A stretch of 64,000 nt of DNA, from positions 28,928,001-28,992,000 of the forward strand of contig OX327700.1 of assembly GCA_946807835.1 (NCBI GenBank), written 5' to 3'. The stretch is from Ailanthus altissimus (taxonomy: Eukaryota > Streptophyta > Magnoliopsida > Sapindales > Simaroubaceae). The position numbers and the translations under genes are program-made. The notes beneath the pieces are model-generated. The model worked only from the letters and a program-made list of their open reading frames with translations. It was not told the origin of the DNA and ran no database searches. Shown here piece by piece: positions 36,633-47,079 of the stretch (positions are counted from its first letter, which is position 1; the number at the start of each line of letters is the position of its first letter).

Positions 36633-39600
36633 TTACCACCCAGCTGCAAAGTGGTCAATCCCTTGGCCATTTACAGTACTTATACATTTAAGCCAAGTAA
36701 CATCCTTAATCTTTTGGTAGACATCGCTTGTAGAAGGAGTTTTCTGTTGGAAGACCTTCAGATTCCGTTCTCTCCAAATAAAGTAGATTGTAGCACAGAA
36801 CGATACTCTTCTGATCTTACTGAGAATAGATTTGCCTTTAGATTTTCTGCAAAAGAAGGAGATTACTCGTTGCCATCTGTTCGGGCACTGATTGAGTTGG
36901 CACGCCCTTAGTACCTTATGCCAAATTTCACTACAAAAGTTGCATTGGAAAAATAAGTGTGTGATTGTTTCCTTGTCATTACCACAAAGTGGGCAATCAT
37001 CTGATGGAATAACCCCCCATTTTTTAAGTCTCTCTTTGGTAGATAATCTGTTTTTCAAAGCTAACCAAGCAATGAAGCTGTGACTAGGTATATGTTGTGT
37101 TCCCCATATCAGTTTACACCATCCCACCTTAGCCTCATTATTCTTAAGACATCTCCAAGTACTTGCAACAGAAAACTTTGCATTGGAACTAGCGGTGAAT
37201 GAGATTCTATCTTCCCTTTCAGAAATTGAAACATTTTTGCGAAGATAGTCCCATACCTGAGAAGTGTACTCGTCCAACGGGTCAGGAAGGTTCCAATGAC
37301 CATGCTGCCATAGGTCATTAACCTTAGCGTCCCGAGGAATATCCGCATCGGAGATATCCATGTGTGGAAATTTATTAACTACTGATTCTCCACCCAGCCA
37401 TGGATCCCACCAAAATTGGAAGGACTTGCCGTTTCCCAATTCATAGGAGAACAATTGTTTTATCTGACTTCTCAACCCCAGAATCTTCCTCCAAGTCCAA
37501 CTACCATCCATTGGCTTTGTGATACCCCAAAAGCTTAGCCTCCGCAGTTTGTTATCAGTTACCCATTTTGCCCACAATGAAGCTTTCACAGCAACCAGCT
37601 CCCAGATGTGTTTAGTGATTGCCGCTGAATTCCACAAGCTTATAGATTTAATGCCAAGGCCTCCTTCATTTTTACCTTTGCATACCTCATTCCAGCCCAC
37701 TGAACCTTTCTTCCCCTGCTGGTTACTTCCATGCCATAAGAAATTACGACATTTGCTTTCAATTTCTTTGGTGACTGATTTAGGCAGGATGAACATAGAA
37801 CTCCAGTATACATGCATGCTCATTATGACTGATTTTATTAATTGCAACCGCCCCGCATAACTCAGATATTTCACAGTCCAGCTTGAGATTCTAGCAGATA
37901 TCCTATTAATAAGCTCCTGACAGTGGACTCTCTTTAGTGCCCCAGAGATTAAGGGGATCCCTAAGTATTTGATAGGCAACGCACCTGGCTGGAACTTAGT
38001 CACTTGAAGGATTGTCTCCTTGGTAGGTTGAGGCACATTCCCAAAGAAGATGAAGCTCTTGCCAGCGTTTAGGTGCAGCCCAAAGACCATTGAGAACTCA
38101 TCAAGCACTTGCTTAAAGTGGCCTACTGACCTGACATCCCCACTAGAGAACAATAATAAGTCATCTGCGAACATCAAGTGGTTTAGTTTCAGCCTGTTGC
38201 ACCCCTTGTGATATATAAACTGGTTCTGAGGAATACAACTTAAGCTCCTACTAAGATATTCCATGGCCACAACAAAAAGCAAAGGGGACATGGGATCCCC
38301 CTGCCTCAAACCTTTCTTCCCCGGAAAAAAGCCTTCTAATCTACCATTTACCATGACTGAGTACGTGCTTGTTCTGACACACTTCATGATGATGTAGATA
38401 AAGTGATAAGGGAAATTCAGCCCCATTAATACCTCTTCTAGGAAATCCCAGGATACCGAATCGTAGGCTTTGCGGAGATCAATTTTAAGAGCACACCTAG
38501 GGCTCCCGCTGTTGCGCTCATAACCCCTCATGAGCTCATGAGCTAGTAAAACATTATCTGATATCTGCCTGTTAGGAATAAATGCTGATTGACTAGAGCT
38601 AACCAGGTAGCTCACCACTCTTCTCAGTCTGCATGTTATTATTTTGGTGATGCATTTGTAGAGGACAGTACAACATGCAATTGGTCTATAGTCCCCCAAG
38701 CAATGAGGATTATGAACCTTAGGCACAAGGGTAATGGCCGTGGCATTTATGGGGTTGTAGAACTGACCTGAGGAGAAAAAATGTTGCACAGCTGCAGTAA
38801 CCTCCTTTCCTATTATGTGCCAGCATTTTTGAAAGAAGTAACTGTTATAACCATCCGGCCCTGGGGCTTTATCACCATTGATGCTGAAGATAGCACTTCT
38901 GACTTCTTGTTCTGTGACAGGGGCATTCAACATGTCTCTATCATCTTCCTTCAGTTTAGGGCCCGCGTCCATGATTCTCTTTTGTATTGACGCCCTATTG
39001 GAGATGGGGGTACCCAGCAAATCTTTGTAGTATCGGACAATGGCTTCTTTCACAACCTTGGGGTCTTCAACAATTTCCCCATTGGGGTTTTCAATTGTAA
39101 TGATTCTATTCCGAGCTCTTCTCTGCTTAACTGACTTATGAAAGTAGCTGGTGTTTGAATCCCCCATTTGAATCCATCTGATTCTGGATTTTTGTCTGAC
39201 AATGCTTTCTTCAGCATAAATAAGATTTCTTAAATGTTGATAAATGCTCCTTTCCTCATCTTGAAGGGTTTGGTTGAATGGGTCATGGATCATACTACTC
39301 TGCAATGAGGCCAACATCAGTTTGAAGTCTTCAATCTTTTGCTGGATGTCCGAGAAAAAGACCTTGTTAAGCTCTTTTAGCTTGGGTTTTAAAAGCTTTA
39401 GTTTGAACCATACCCTGGCCATTGGGGAGCCTTGACAATCATGCTGCCACTCTCGCTCGACTGTGGGAAGAAAATCACTGTGAGTACACCAGGCGTTGAA
39501 GAACTTGAAAGGGACCTTCCCAATATATGATGCTCTCGAGATGGAGACCACGAGCGGCGAGTGATCTGAAATGCCCGCAGGGAGGACTTCACACTCAGAA

Positions 39601-40235
39601 AAATCCAATTCATCCAACCAATTACCATTAACAAATGCCCAATCAATTTTTCTCCAAATTCGTTGTCCACCTATTTGATTGTTACACCAGGTGTAGCGAC
39701 ATCCATGGTTCTTTAACTCGAATAACTCTAGTCTCGATATCCAATTTTTGAACTGATCTACCATGTTATCATTAACCCATTGACCCCCAATTCTGTCATT
39801 GTTGCTGAGTACATTGTTGAAGTCTCCTTGGATTAACCACGGTGTAGTGCTGGGAGCCAAATCATCCCTAAGGTCCTTCCACATGTTCTCTCTCTCCATG
39901 ATAGCAGAGGCACCATAAACCAGAGTCCAGTAGAACATAATACCATCAATACTCACTCTACTATGCATGAATTGCTGGTGCTTTTGTAAGATCGTGACAT
40001 TGCATCTAGCTGGATTAAAGGCGATCCATATTCTTCCCATATCTAGGCACTCAGAATTATTTTCTAGTTTCCACTCCCTTAGTGCCAACTTCTTCCAAAT
40101 GGTATCTAGATTAGACAGTTTTACTTTTGTTTCTAGCAATCCCAAAATACATAATCGACAAGATTTAATCAGAGCCCGTACCTCTGATTGTTTGCAGGGG
40201 TCATGGAGACCCCGAATATTCCAGCTTGCGATCAT
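36633..40235 (-). CDS. LINE ORF2: endonuclease-reverse transcriptase, 1200 aa, intact
   Basis: An apurinic-type endonuclease domain occupies about residues 1-235 (WNIRG at 5-9, LLETK with Glu35, GDFN at 137-140, SDHS at 223-226). Reverse transcriptase spans about 490-760 (LVPKVHNP...GDYRPIACC, KIDLRKAYD at 584-592, RQGDP at 644-648, catalytic FADD at 689-692). A zf-RVT region sits near 1030-1120 with CPLCGNDKETITHLFFQC. No RNase H domain follows, unlike the old LINE at 14-21 kb. The start ATG overlaps the ORF1 stop as ATGA (40232-40235), consistent with reinitiation. All key acidic residues seen are present, so the enzyme could be functional. Confidence 0.95.
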   Translation of the reverse strand: MIASWNIRGLHDPCKQSEVRALIKSCRLCILGLLETKVKLSNLDTIWKKLALREWKLENNSECLDMGRIWIAFNPARCNVTILQKHQQFMHSRVSIDGIMFYWTLVYGASAIMERENMWKDLRDDLAPSTTPWLIQGDFNNVLSNNDRIGGQWVNDNMVDQFKNWISRLELFELKNHGCRYTWCNNQIGGQRIWRKIDWAFVNGNWLDELDFSECEVLPAGISDHSPLVVSISRASYIGKVPFKFFNAWCTHSDFLPTVEREWQHDCQGSPMARVWFKLKLLKPKLKELNKVFFSDIQQKIEDFKLMLASLQSSMIHDPFNQTLQDEERSIYQHLRNLIYAEESIVRQKSRIRWIQMGDSNTSYFHKSVKQRRARNRIITIENPNGEIVEDPKVVKEAIVRYYKDLLGTPISNRASIQKRIMDAGPKLKEDDRDMLNAPVTEQEVRSAIFSINGDKAPGPDGYNSYFFQKCWHIIGKEVTAAVQHFFSSGQFYNPINATAITLVPKVHNPHCLGDYRPIACCTVLYKCITKIITCRLRRVVSYLVSSSQSAFIPNRQISDNVLLAHELMRGYERNSGSPRCALKIDLRKAYDSVSWDFLEEVLMGLNFPYHFIYIIMKCVRTSTYSVMVNGRLEGFFPGKKGLRQGDPMSPLLFVVAMEYLSRSLSCIPQNQFIYHKGCNRLKLNHLMFADDLLLFSSGDVRSVGHFKQVLDEFSMVFGLHLNAGKSFIFFGNVPQPTKETILQVTKFQPGALPIKYLGIPLISGALKRVHCQELINRISARISSWTVKYLSYAGRLQLIKSVIMSMHVYWSSMFILPKSVTKEIESKCRNFLWHGSNQQGKKGSVGWNEVCKGKNEGGLGIKSISLWNSAAITKHIWELVAVKASLWAKWVTDNKLRRLSFWGITKPMDGSWTWRKILGLRSQIKQLFSYELGNGKSFQFWWDPWLGGESVVNKFPHMDISDADIPRDAKVNDLWQHGHWNLPDPLDEYTSQVWDYLRKNVSISEREDRISFTASSNAKFSVASTWRCLKNNEAKVGWCKLIWGTQHIPSHSFIAWLALKNRLSTKERLKKWGVIPSDDCPLCGNDKETITHLFFQCNFCSEIWHKVLRACQLNQCPNRWQRVISFFCRKSKGKSILSKIRRVSFCATIYFIWRERNLKVFQQKTPSTSDVYQKIKDVTWLKCISTVNGQGIDHFAAGW

Positions 40236-42061
40236 TGTCCCCTATATGGGGATTTAGAGTTCCTCTTGGCACGTCGACCCTTCCCTATAATTCCCACATC
40301 ATGTGTCAGAGTAATAGTCTTCCTTAGGTTGAATCTGTCAATTCCCTGGATTACCTCTGGTCCCCCGCTTCCGGGCATTTGTTTTGTTGCCTTATCTGTA
40401 TGGCCATGCGCCTCATTCCCCTCTGTTGTCTGTGTCTCCCCTTCTGTTTTACTTAGGTTTAACTGTTTTGGTTCTAGCATTTCAGGGTGTATAATAGGTA
40501 CTTCAGTTTCCCCTTGATTATTCTGAATCTTCTCTTTTGCTTTCCACACTTGTTTCGTCCCTGTTAAGCAGTCTTTCCCCTCATGACCAACCCTTTTGCA
40601 GTTAGTGCACACGGAAGGCTTCCATTCATAAGTCACCTCCTGCCTAACCATATTACCTTCTTCGTCTTCTAAAGTAATCATGGAAGGGAACTCACCCTCC
40701 ACATCCATATCCACCAGGACCCTCGCAAATGCCAGCCTTGTTCTGTTTAAAGTACATTGATCGCTAAATTTAGGGGATCCCAGCGAGCTAGCGATACGAC
40801 TCAACAGAGGGGGGCTCCAGAATTCCCACGGTAGTCCTGGGAATTGCACCCAAATAGGCAAAGTTCTGATACTGGCTACATCCATAACCATTCTGGGTTT
40901 CCAAGCTTTGAGGATCAAGGGGCGTTTATCAAATGTCAGTGGACCATCATGGAGAGCTTTTTGTTGCCCATATTCATTTTCAAAGTTAAACAGAAACACC
41001 CCATCCTTAATGGAGTGAATCGAAACAAGGCCAAATTGCCTCCACCGACGCATTATAAAAGCTTGGAGAGGTTGAAATTGAGGACACAATCCATACACAC
41101 ACCCAATTAATGCATGTTGCCACCTTTTCTCTTATTCTTTGAGTTCATTACTATTGAATTTCACAATTTTCTTACCGTTGGAAATTGTCGGGGGAACAAA
41201 TTGTAGTTCACTGCCATGGCTTCGAGATCGGTTGTCAGCAAATAAAGATACCCAAGGCCTGTTGGACTGTACGCTCTTCCTGCCCTCGCAATCAGCATCT
41301 TTTGCCCCCGCGGGTACTGTAGCAGCAGCGGGCACTGTAGCAGCAGCGGGCACTGTGGCAGCCACAGACACAGAAGCAGACGCGCCCATTATAGCAGCAG
41401 CAGTTGTCGTCGCACCGAAGCCCGACCCACGAACAGCCGGCGCCGGGAGACTGTTGCCGACGGTCATCACCGCGGGACGCCCGTAGCTCCTGCAACTGGC
41501 CGCATTGTCATCCGAAGACCCTGGAGCCACAAGAGGACCCCCGACGGACAGCCCAGAGGCCGCAGAGACCGGGGCCAAGGGGGCCAAGCCAGCCTCAGTA
41601 CGACCGCCATTCACGAGCGTCGGGGCGGCCCATGTAGACGCTCCATTCGCAGGGGGGCCAGGGGCCTTCGTACCAGCACTCCGGGAGCCGGCAGAGAACG
41701 ACGCACCCCCCTGTGCAGAGACCATGACAGCATCCGCATGAGAACCGTCGGACCCGGCCGACGCACCTGCAGCAGCTCCACTGGACAGAGGGACACCAGA
41801 CCAGCCCGTAGGCAGCTCGGACACGGCTGCCTGAGCTTCCCCAAGCCCGGGAGCAGCATTCGGGGGAGCAGCCGCGAGGGACGCCGGCAGCGGAGCGGCA
41901 GCAGAAGGAGCGGAAGCAGCTGGAGTAGCGGCAGGAGCAGTTGGAGCAGCAGCAAACTGGTTGCTGCCTTCATTCAATAAAACACTTGGCTGGGAAGAGC
42001 GATCCCGGACACAGCGAGCGGACGGCGACGGCGGCGTTTTGCTCGATTTTTTCTTCCCCAT
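40232..42061 (-). pseudogene. LINE ORF1 (nucleic-acid-binding protein) with one premature stop
   Basis: The frame runs from ATG at 42061 (MGKKKSSK; Kozak-like CCCATGG) to TGA at 40232, 609 residues if read through. One in-frame TAA at 41129-41131 (codon 311) interrupts it; the same frame continues on both sides with no shift. The N-terminal half (about residues 30-270) is Ala/Pro/Gly/Ser-rich, GC-rich and low-complexity, including a tandem AAATVP repeat. A DUF4283-type domain follows, then a knuckle CTNCKRVGHEGKDC at about 40600-40640. An ATG further upstream at 42130 lies in flanking host DNA and is not the element's start. The stop could be a recent mutation of CAA or GAA, or a sequencing error. 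Confidence 0.88.
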
Positions 42062-42106
42062 GGGATAACTTGAGCTAAAACTGTGACGTGGCGTATAGGG
42101 TTTTTT

Positions 42107-42121
42107 CTGTTGACATAAGTT
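42107..42121. repeat. LINE target-site duplication, right copy
   Basis: Exact copy of 36505-36519 next to the LINE 5' end (AAAAAACCCTATACGCCACG on the minus strand). Confidence 0.95.
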
Positions 42122-45100
42122 GATATACAAGAAAATAATTAATTTCGATTTGTGTCCGGATTAGGTGAAGTGCATTGAGATTTGTTCTACTTATATTTTA
42201 CTGGCTTGTTATTTGTTAAACGTGAAGTTGTGACCACTATCAACATATATATTTTTGTTCATTAATTTGAACGATCGGTTTAGTCTTATTTAAAATATCA
42301 TACATAGGCTAATATAAAATTAATATTTAAATGACATTATATTTGTATATTACATATAGATTAGTGCATGAAATTGCGTTGCATGCATGGTGAATTTACA
42401 CGTTAAATCATGTTCAAATATTTTATATATTCTTGAAAAGAGTGAAAGTTTTCGTGTTAGTAATGTTGGCAGTGGTCAATAATTAGCTACAATTTACTGC
42501 ATAAATTAGTTCACTATTTATTTATTAAGTACAATTCAGATTTTAAATTATTTAACCTTCTGTTTGTTGATAAGTGAAGAGGTAACCTTATAAATTAATA
42601 TGTAAATTATTCATGCATGGTGGATTAATTTATACGTACGTGACTGTGTGTCATGGGTTTTACTAACTACAATTTTTATATTTTAAAATTGAAAAACTAC
42701 ACTGAAAATTTAAAATGTATAATGAAAATAAAATATTATTTAAGTTGAGACTTATAATAATAATTAAAAAAAAACATTGAAGGAATAGCGTGAAAAAATT
42801 GGAGCAACTTTAGTACGATAGTCTTATCACATTTTTTTAAAATTTTCTCTCTTTTACTTTTGTTGATTTTTTTTTTTAGGTTTAATTTTCATTGGTTAAA
42901 CATCAATATTTATTCATTTAGTTTTATTTAAACTTAATATTAAAAAACACATTAACCATCATTCAAACAATGCCCGAGAGCTAAATATCAAATAGTTTAT
43001 TTATAAACTGTATTATCATTGATTACTTTCTAATATAAAATACATTCACAATCATTCAAACAACACTAAGAGATAAATATCAGCCATTTTATTTATATAT
43101 TGTATTATCATTAACATTATGGTTAAATGTTAATTAGTTTTAACTCTATGCCACCTCCTTTTCATCGTTTTATTTCGAAGATGCCCCCGAGAGAGAGAGA
43201 GAGGAAATTGAAAATGGATCTTTGGGGTTTGATTGATGGTGGGACTTGGGAGAGAAAGGACAGGCCATTAGAACTTTGTGTGCTTTTTGAGATTTGAAAA
43301 CTACGTAGGGAAGCCAAAATTAAGGATCCATTTTGTTGTGATGCCTCCCATATTATCTTCAACTAAAAGTCACATCACATGTTCTTTGTATGTCTTTTGA
43401 TTCTTCACGTTTTTTTACAATCTAAATTTTATTTTTATTGTTTTGGGACTCCATCAAATCAAACCAACCAAAGGCTAAATTGATTAACAATTAATAGCAT
43501 CCACCAAACCCTAAATTGTATTTGTGCTACACAGACAAAGTCAAGAACCAAGCTGGCTGGCTTCTAAAATCTAATATAATTTACAGTTACATCTTGTTTT
43601 AACTCAAATAAATTATTGCACTTTGGCACTTTTTTACTACTCGTATGACAGAAAAGACAAAGCTATTTGTATTCGATCATAAAAAATGCTACAAACATTG
43701 TAAGCATATATATACAAATTGTCATAATCAAACTATCCTATAATAGGGATGCAAACTATCCTATAATGAAGGGTTTCTTCTATCTTCCAATATAATAAAG
43801 GAATCCCGATTTAAACTAATAATTAATTAATTTTGAAAGTACTGACACCAACTACTAAATAATATAATGACTTTATACTATGTTACTTGTGATTAATTAC
43901 CCTCAAAATGAGGAAATACTTCTAAAAGTGGAAGTATAATTAAATAATTAGTACTCATTGTTTTGTTAATAGCAATTAATTCGCTATAGCAAGTGAATAA
44001 CAACAGTAGTAAATCGGGCCAGCTAATGTCTTAAGATATGAGATTATGGGGGGTATTATCAAAATTTTATTTTTATTTACAAATTTTCATACATTGGATT
44101 ATGTAAATCCTACTAATATTTATTGTTATTATTCTTGTGGGTACAAGAACAGCTGCATGAATCTCATGCATATGCATGAAATTAATTTTACAAAGTGATG
44201 ATCATGTATGATTGTTCTTGATTATAATATTTGTATGGTGGTTGAGATTCTCCGAATATCTGAAAATAATCGGATCCAATACATGATTATTGTTGTTAAT
44301 TATAAGTTGATCATTTTGTTGTAATTTTAATCAAATTAAAGTACATGTGCTCGATCGAGTTGATCAGATCATAATCTTATTGAGACGGGGTATGATTTGA
44401 TTTTAGTTATTTTTTAAAAGAAGAAAATCTGAACATTGTCTTGGGCATATTGAAAGTTGAAACCCCAAGATTTCAGTCTTTTAACTTTTTATTATAGTTA
44501 ATTGATGTCGCATCTTGACATTTGACTTCATAATTAAGATTGTTTATTTCAACTTAATTATTTTTCTTCAGGTTAGGTAAAATTACTTTGAGATTTGTTC
44601 TTGGCTTTTGAAACATGGAGTTGTGAACCAACATATTGTTACGATGATGTTGAATTTTTTTTTTCACTCATAGTTTCGAGATATTATCAATTGTTAATTG
44701 ACTCTCAAAAGCTTACACACACACACACATGTATATTAAAATACTTAATTAAAAAGTTAATTCGTTACCAAATGTAAAGGTTTTGACCTAATCAAATTTC
44801 TCGGAGTGCAAAGATGATATTTGATTTTATTAACTTCGACTTTGAGATTTGGACTGAATTACCTTTTAGGATGATGAACCGCCACATAGGGCTATTAAGG
44901 CTAGAAGTGTGAAAACTTAAAAGGAATGGAGAATAGGAAAGTACTAACTTTGTTTCTGTATTTTTCTTTTTTCTTTTATAAAATGGAGATGAAAAATATC
45001 ATTTACAAAATGTCAGCTCTTATATTTTACTTTTATTCAAATTTAATGGTCGCAAACACAAAGCGTATTCACAACTATGAATTATGATCAAAAGACAAAA

Positions 45101-46581
45101 TTGGATTGACTAAAACATAGGAAAGTACTAATTGCTTTAGCATAATGTACTTTAACAATATTATCACTAATTAAGTACATTATAAGAGCATTAATTCCTA
45201 ACCCAAAATAACTAAGACCATCTAGAAATTTATTGCTATAAGATATAAAAGATTGGATTAGAAAGGTAACACCCTTAAGTTAGTTTGTTCGTAGTTTAAT
45301 AATTTAGCTACTGTTGGATAAATTCATGAGCAACTATTCACATTTCTGATTACTAGGAGGCATTTATGTTATATTTAGCGTTTCTTTGATTTCGTTTTTG
45401 ATAAATGTGTATACGTAATTAACTATTGAAACAAGTTTAAAATATGTATACCAAAACGGATATATACATATATATATATATAGATATAGATATAAATAAC
45501 ATGTAGTTTCTTGGGATTTGACTCGAAATCCTTGGCTTACGAAAACAAATTATATAATTCTAATTCTCTATCTGCTTATGACTTAATGTTTCTAATTGGG
45601 TTCAAATCACTTAATTTAAAAACAAACATCCAAAAGAGATTGAGAAGTAGGTAAATAATACTCATTTTATAAAAAATTTCATTAATTAAGCACTTCATTT
45701 TACATTAATAACAATAACAAAAAAGAAAAAAAAAAGCAACTTCTTCACTTCTCATCGTATAAACTAATCCTTAGTTTTGTATAAACTTGTACGTTAAAGA
45801 AACATCTATGCATTGCATGGCATACATGTGGCACGTAGTGGTAGTAATAATAATTGAAAAGAAGACATTAATTCCTGGTGAAAGCAACTTGCTGGTACAT
45901 GAAAGCCACATTCATTATCGTCTTATCATATATTAAAACAAATGTCACCATAATATGATATGGAATTAAAATTATCGTTATTGGTGACGACTCACGCATG
46001 CATATATATATATATATATATAGACATACATTATACCAAACAAATTGAAAGCTATACGAAAAGACAAGTAATAAATTAAGAATTTTCCTTTATATTTTAA
46101 ACAAGTAAAATTTCTCAAAAAGTAAAACAAATTATTGTTTCTTCAAGTCACTCATTTGACACTAAACTTCGTGTGACACGATATCAAGTGACAAGAAAAA
46201 TAAAATATGTTAGTAGTTGAATTATATGGATATATGTATGTAGGTATGTATGTATGCAATATGAGATGTGATCCATATCCATGAGGAAGCTTTCTTTTTA
46301 TCACCTTGAACACAACTTAAACGAAAGCATGTCCATTCTCAACATGCCCTAATCACATTCAAGGAGGAGGAGGTTGCAAGATGATCAAAGGAGAAAAGAA
46401 AAATTAGAACCCCCGTAAGCAAACCTTTTTTCCTTGTGCGCCACTATGTCATGCATGAATCACGACGCATCTTTTTTTTTTTTCCCCATAGATGTAGCAA
46501 GTTGGGCTGCCTTTGCGTCCCAGGCTTTTTTTAGAGTACACGCCATTGCATACTAATGTTTGTCTTATATCACATTTTAAG
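42122..46581. other. Long gene-free AT-rich region
   Basis: No coding gene recognised over 4.4 kb. It contains a GA run near 43190, an (AC)n run near 44718, TA runs near 45465 and 46003, and the right half of the diverged duplication (43150-44650). Two stretches, 42150-42250 and 44590-44650, both read GAGATTTGTTCT then (C/G)(A/G)TG(A/G)AGTTGTGA, supporting that duplication. A 66-codon minus-strand frame at 43162-43362 has no domain. Confidence 0.45.
42958..43120. repeat. Diverged 93-bp tandem pair
   Basis: ATCATTCAAACAA ... TAAATATCA ... TTTATTTATA ... TGTATTATCATT occurs at 42958 and again at 43051. The second copy is partial. Confidence 0.7.
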
Positions 46582-47058
46582 TGTTTTTAAATATTTTTTT
46601 TAAATAATTAGTGTGTAACAAAGTTTCTTAGAGGTTATGTGAGTCGCTTGAGCAGTTTGCAGATCGAAACTTCTAAAACGCCCGCTAACATGATTAAAAA
46701 TTTAGGTCAAACTCGTGACTTACTAGGATTGTTAACCCTTATTTAGAAAGGAAATATTTCATAGTATATATGATGGCATCTATGAATATTCTGTGGTATA
46801 TTATTATATTTTGTATGTATACCGTTAGATCATTTAGATCTCAGCTGTCGATTGTATAGGCCTGTTAGTATATAAGGGAGAGACCGTCAGTTGTACAAAA
46901 TACAACACAATCGCATAGTTTGTAATTTCTTCACCAATATAGAGAACTTTTTCTCAAACACCTTGTGAGCGTATTTCTTCCATTCTTTGTGTGATTTTTT
47001 AGGCTGCTTAGCATGCAACGCGTCTAAGGTCGCATGATCCTCGAAAGGTCCATGATAT
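46582..47058 (+). repeat. 5' LTR of gypsy element
   Basis: Begins TGTTTTTAAATA and aligns along its length with 49922-50398, sharing GTCGATTGTATAG, CAGTTGTACAAA, CACAACACAATC/CAACACAATC and a CTCGAAAGGTC end. It diverges moderately, mainly at C/T positions. Confidence 0.82.
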
Positions 47059-47059
47059 T

Positions 47060-47074
47060 TGGTATTAGAGCGGG
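47060..47074 (+). other. Primer-binding site of gypsy element
   Basis: TGGTATTAGAGCGGG follows the 5' LTR and resembles the initiator tRNA-Met site with one C-to-T change. Confidence 0.75.
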
Positions 47075-47079
47075 TTCAA

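Larger units (their letters stand above)
36520..42106 (-). mobile_element. Young full-length L1-type LINE
   Basis: A 5,587-bp element on the minus strand bounded by perfect 15-bp target duplications, with an 11-base A-tail at its 3' end (T run 36520-36530 on the plus strand). It has a very short 5' leader (about 45 nt), ORF1 with a zinc knuckle, and an uninterrupted 1,200-codon ORF2. Only one in-frame stop, in ORF1, was found. Perfect duplications plus open ORF2 indicate recent insertion. Its base composition is clearly more GC-rich than the surroundings, especially at the start of ORF1. Confidence 0.96.

Noticed and set aside
41139..41980. Plus- and alternate-frame Ala/Arg/Ser-rich frames over the LINE ORF1
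   Set aside because: GC-rich low-complexity coding sequence leaves several frames open. Only the minus-strand frame in phase with DUF4283 and the zinc knuckle is meaningful.
42062..42130. ATG at 42130 as the LINE ORF1 start
   Set aside because: It lies in the flanking target duplication and host DNA, outside the element; ATG at 42061 is the first inside.
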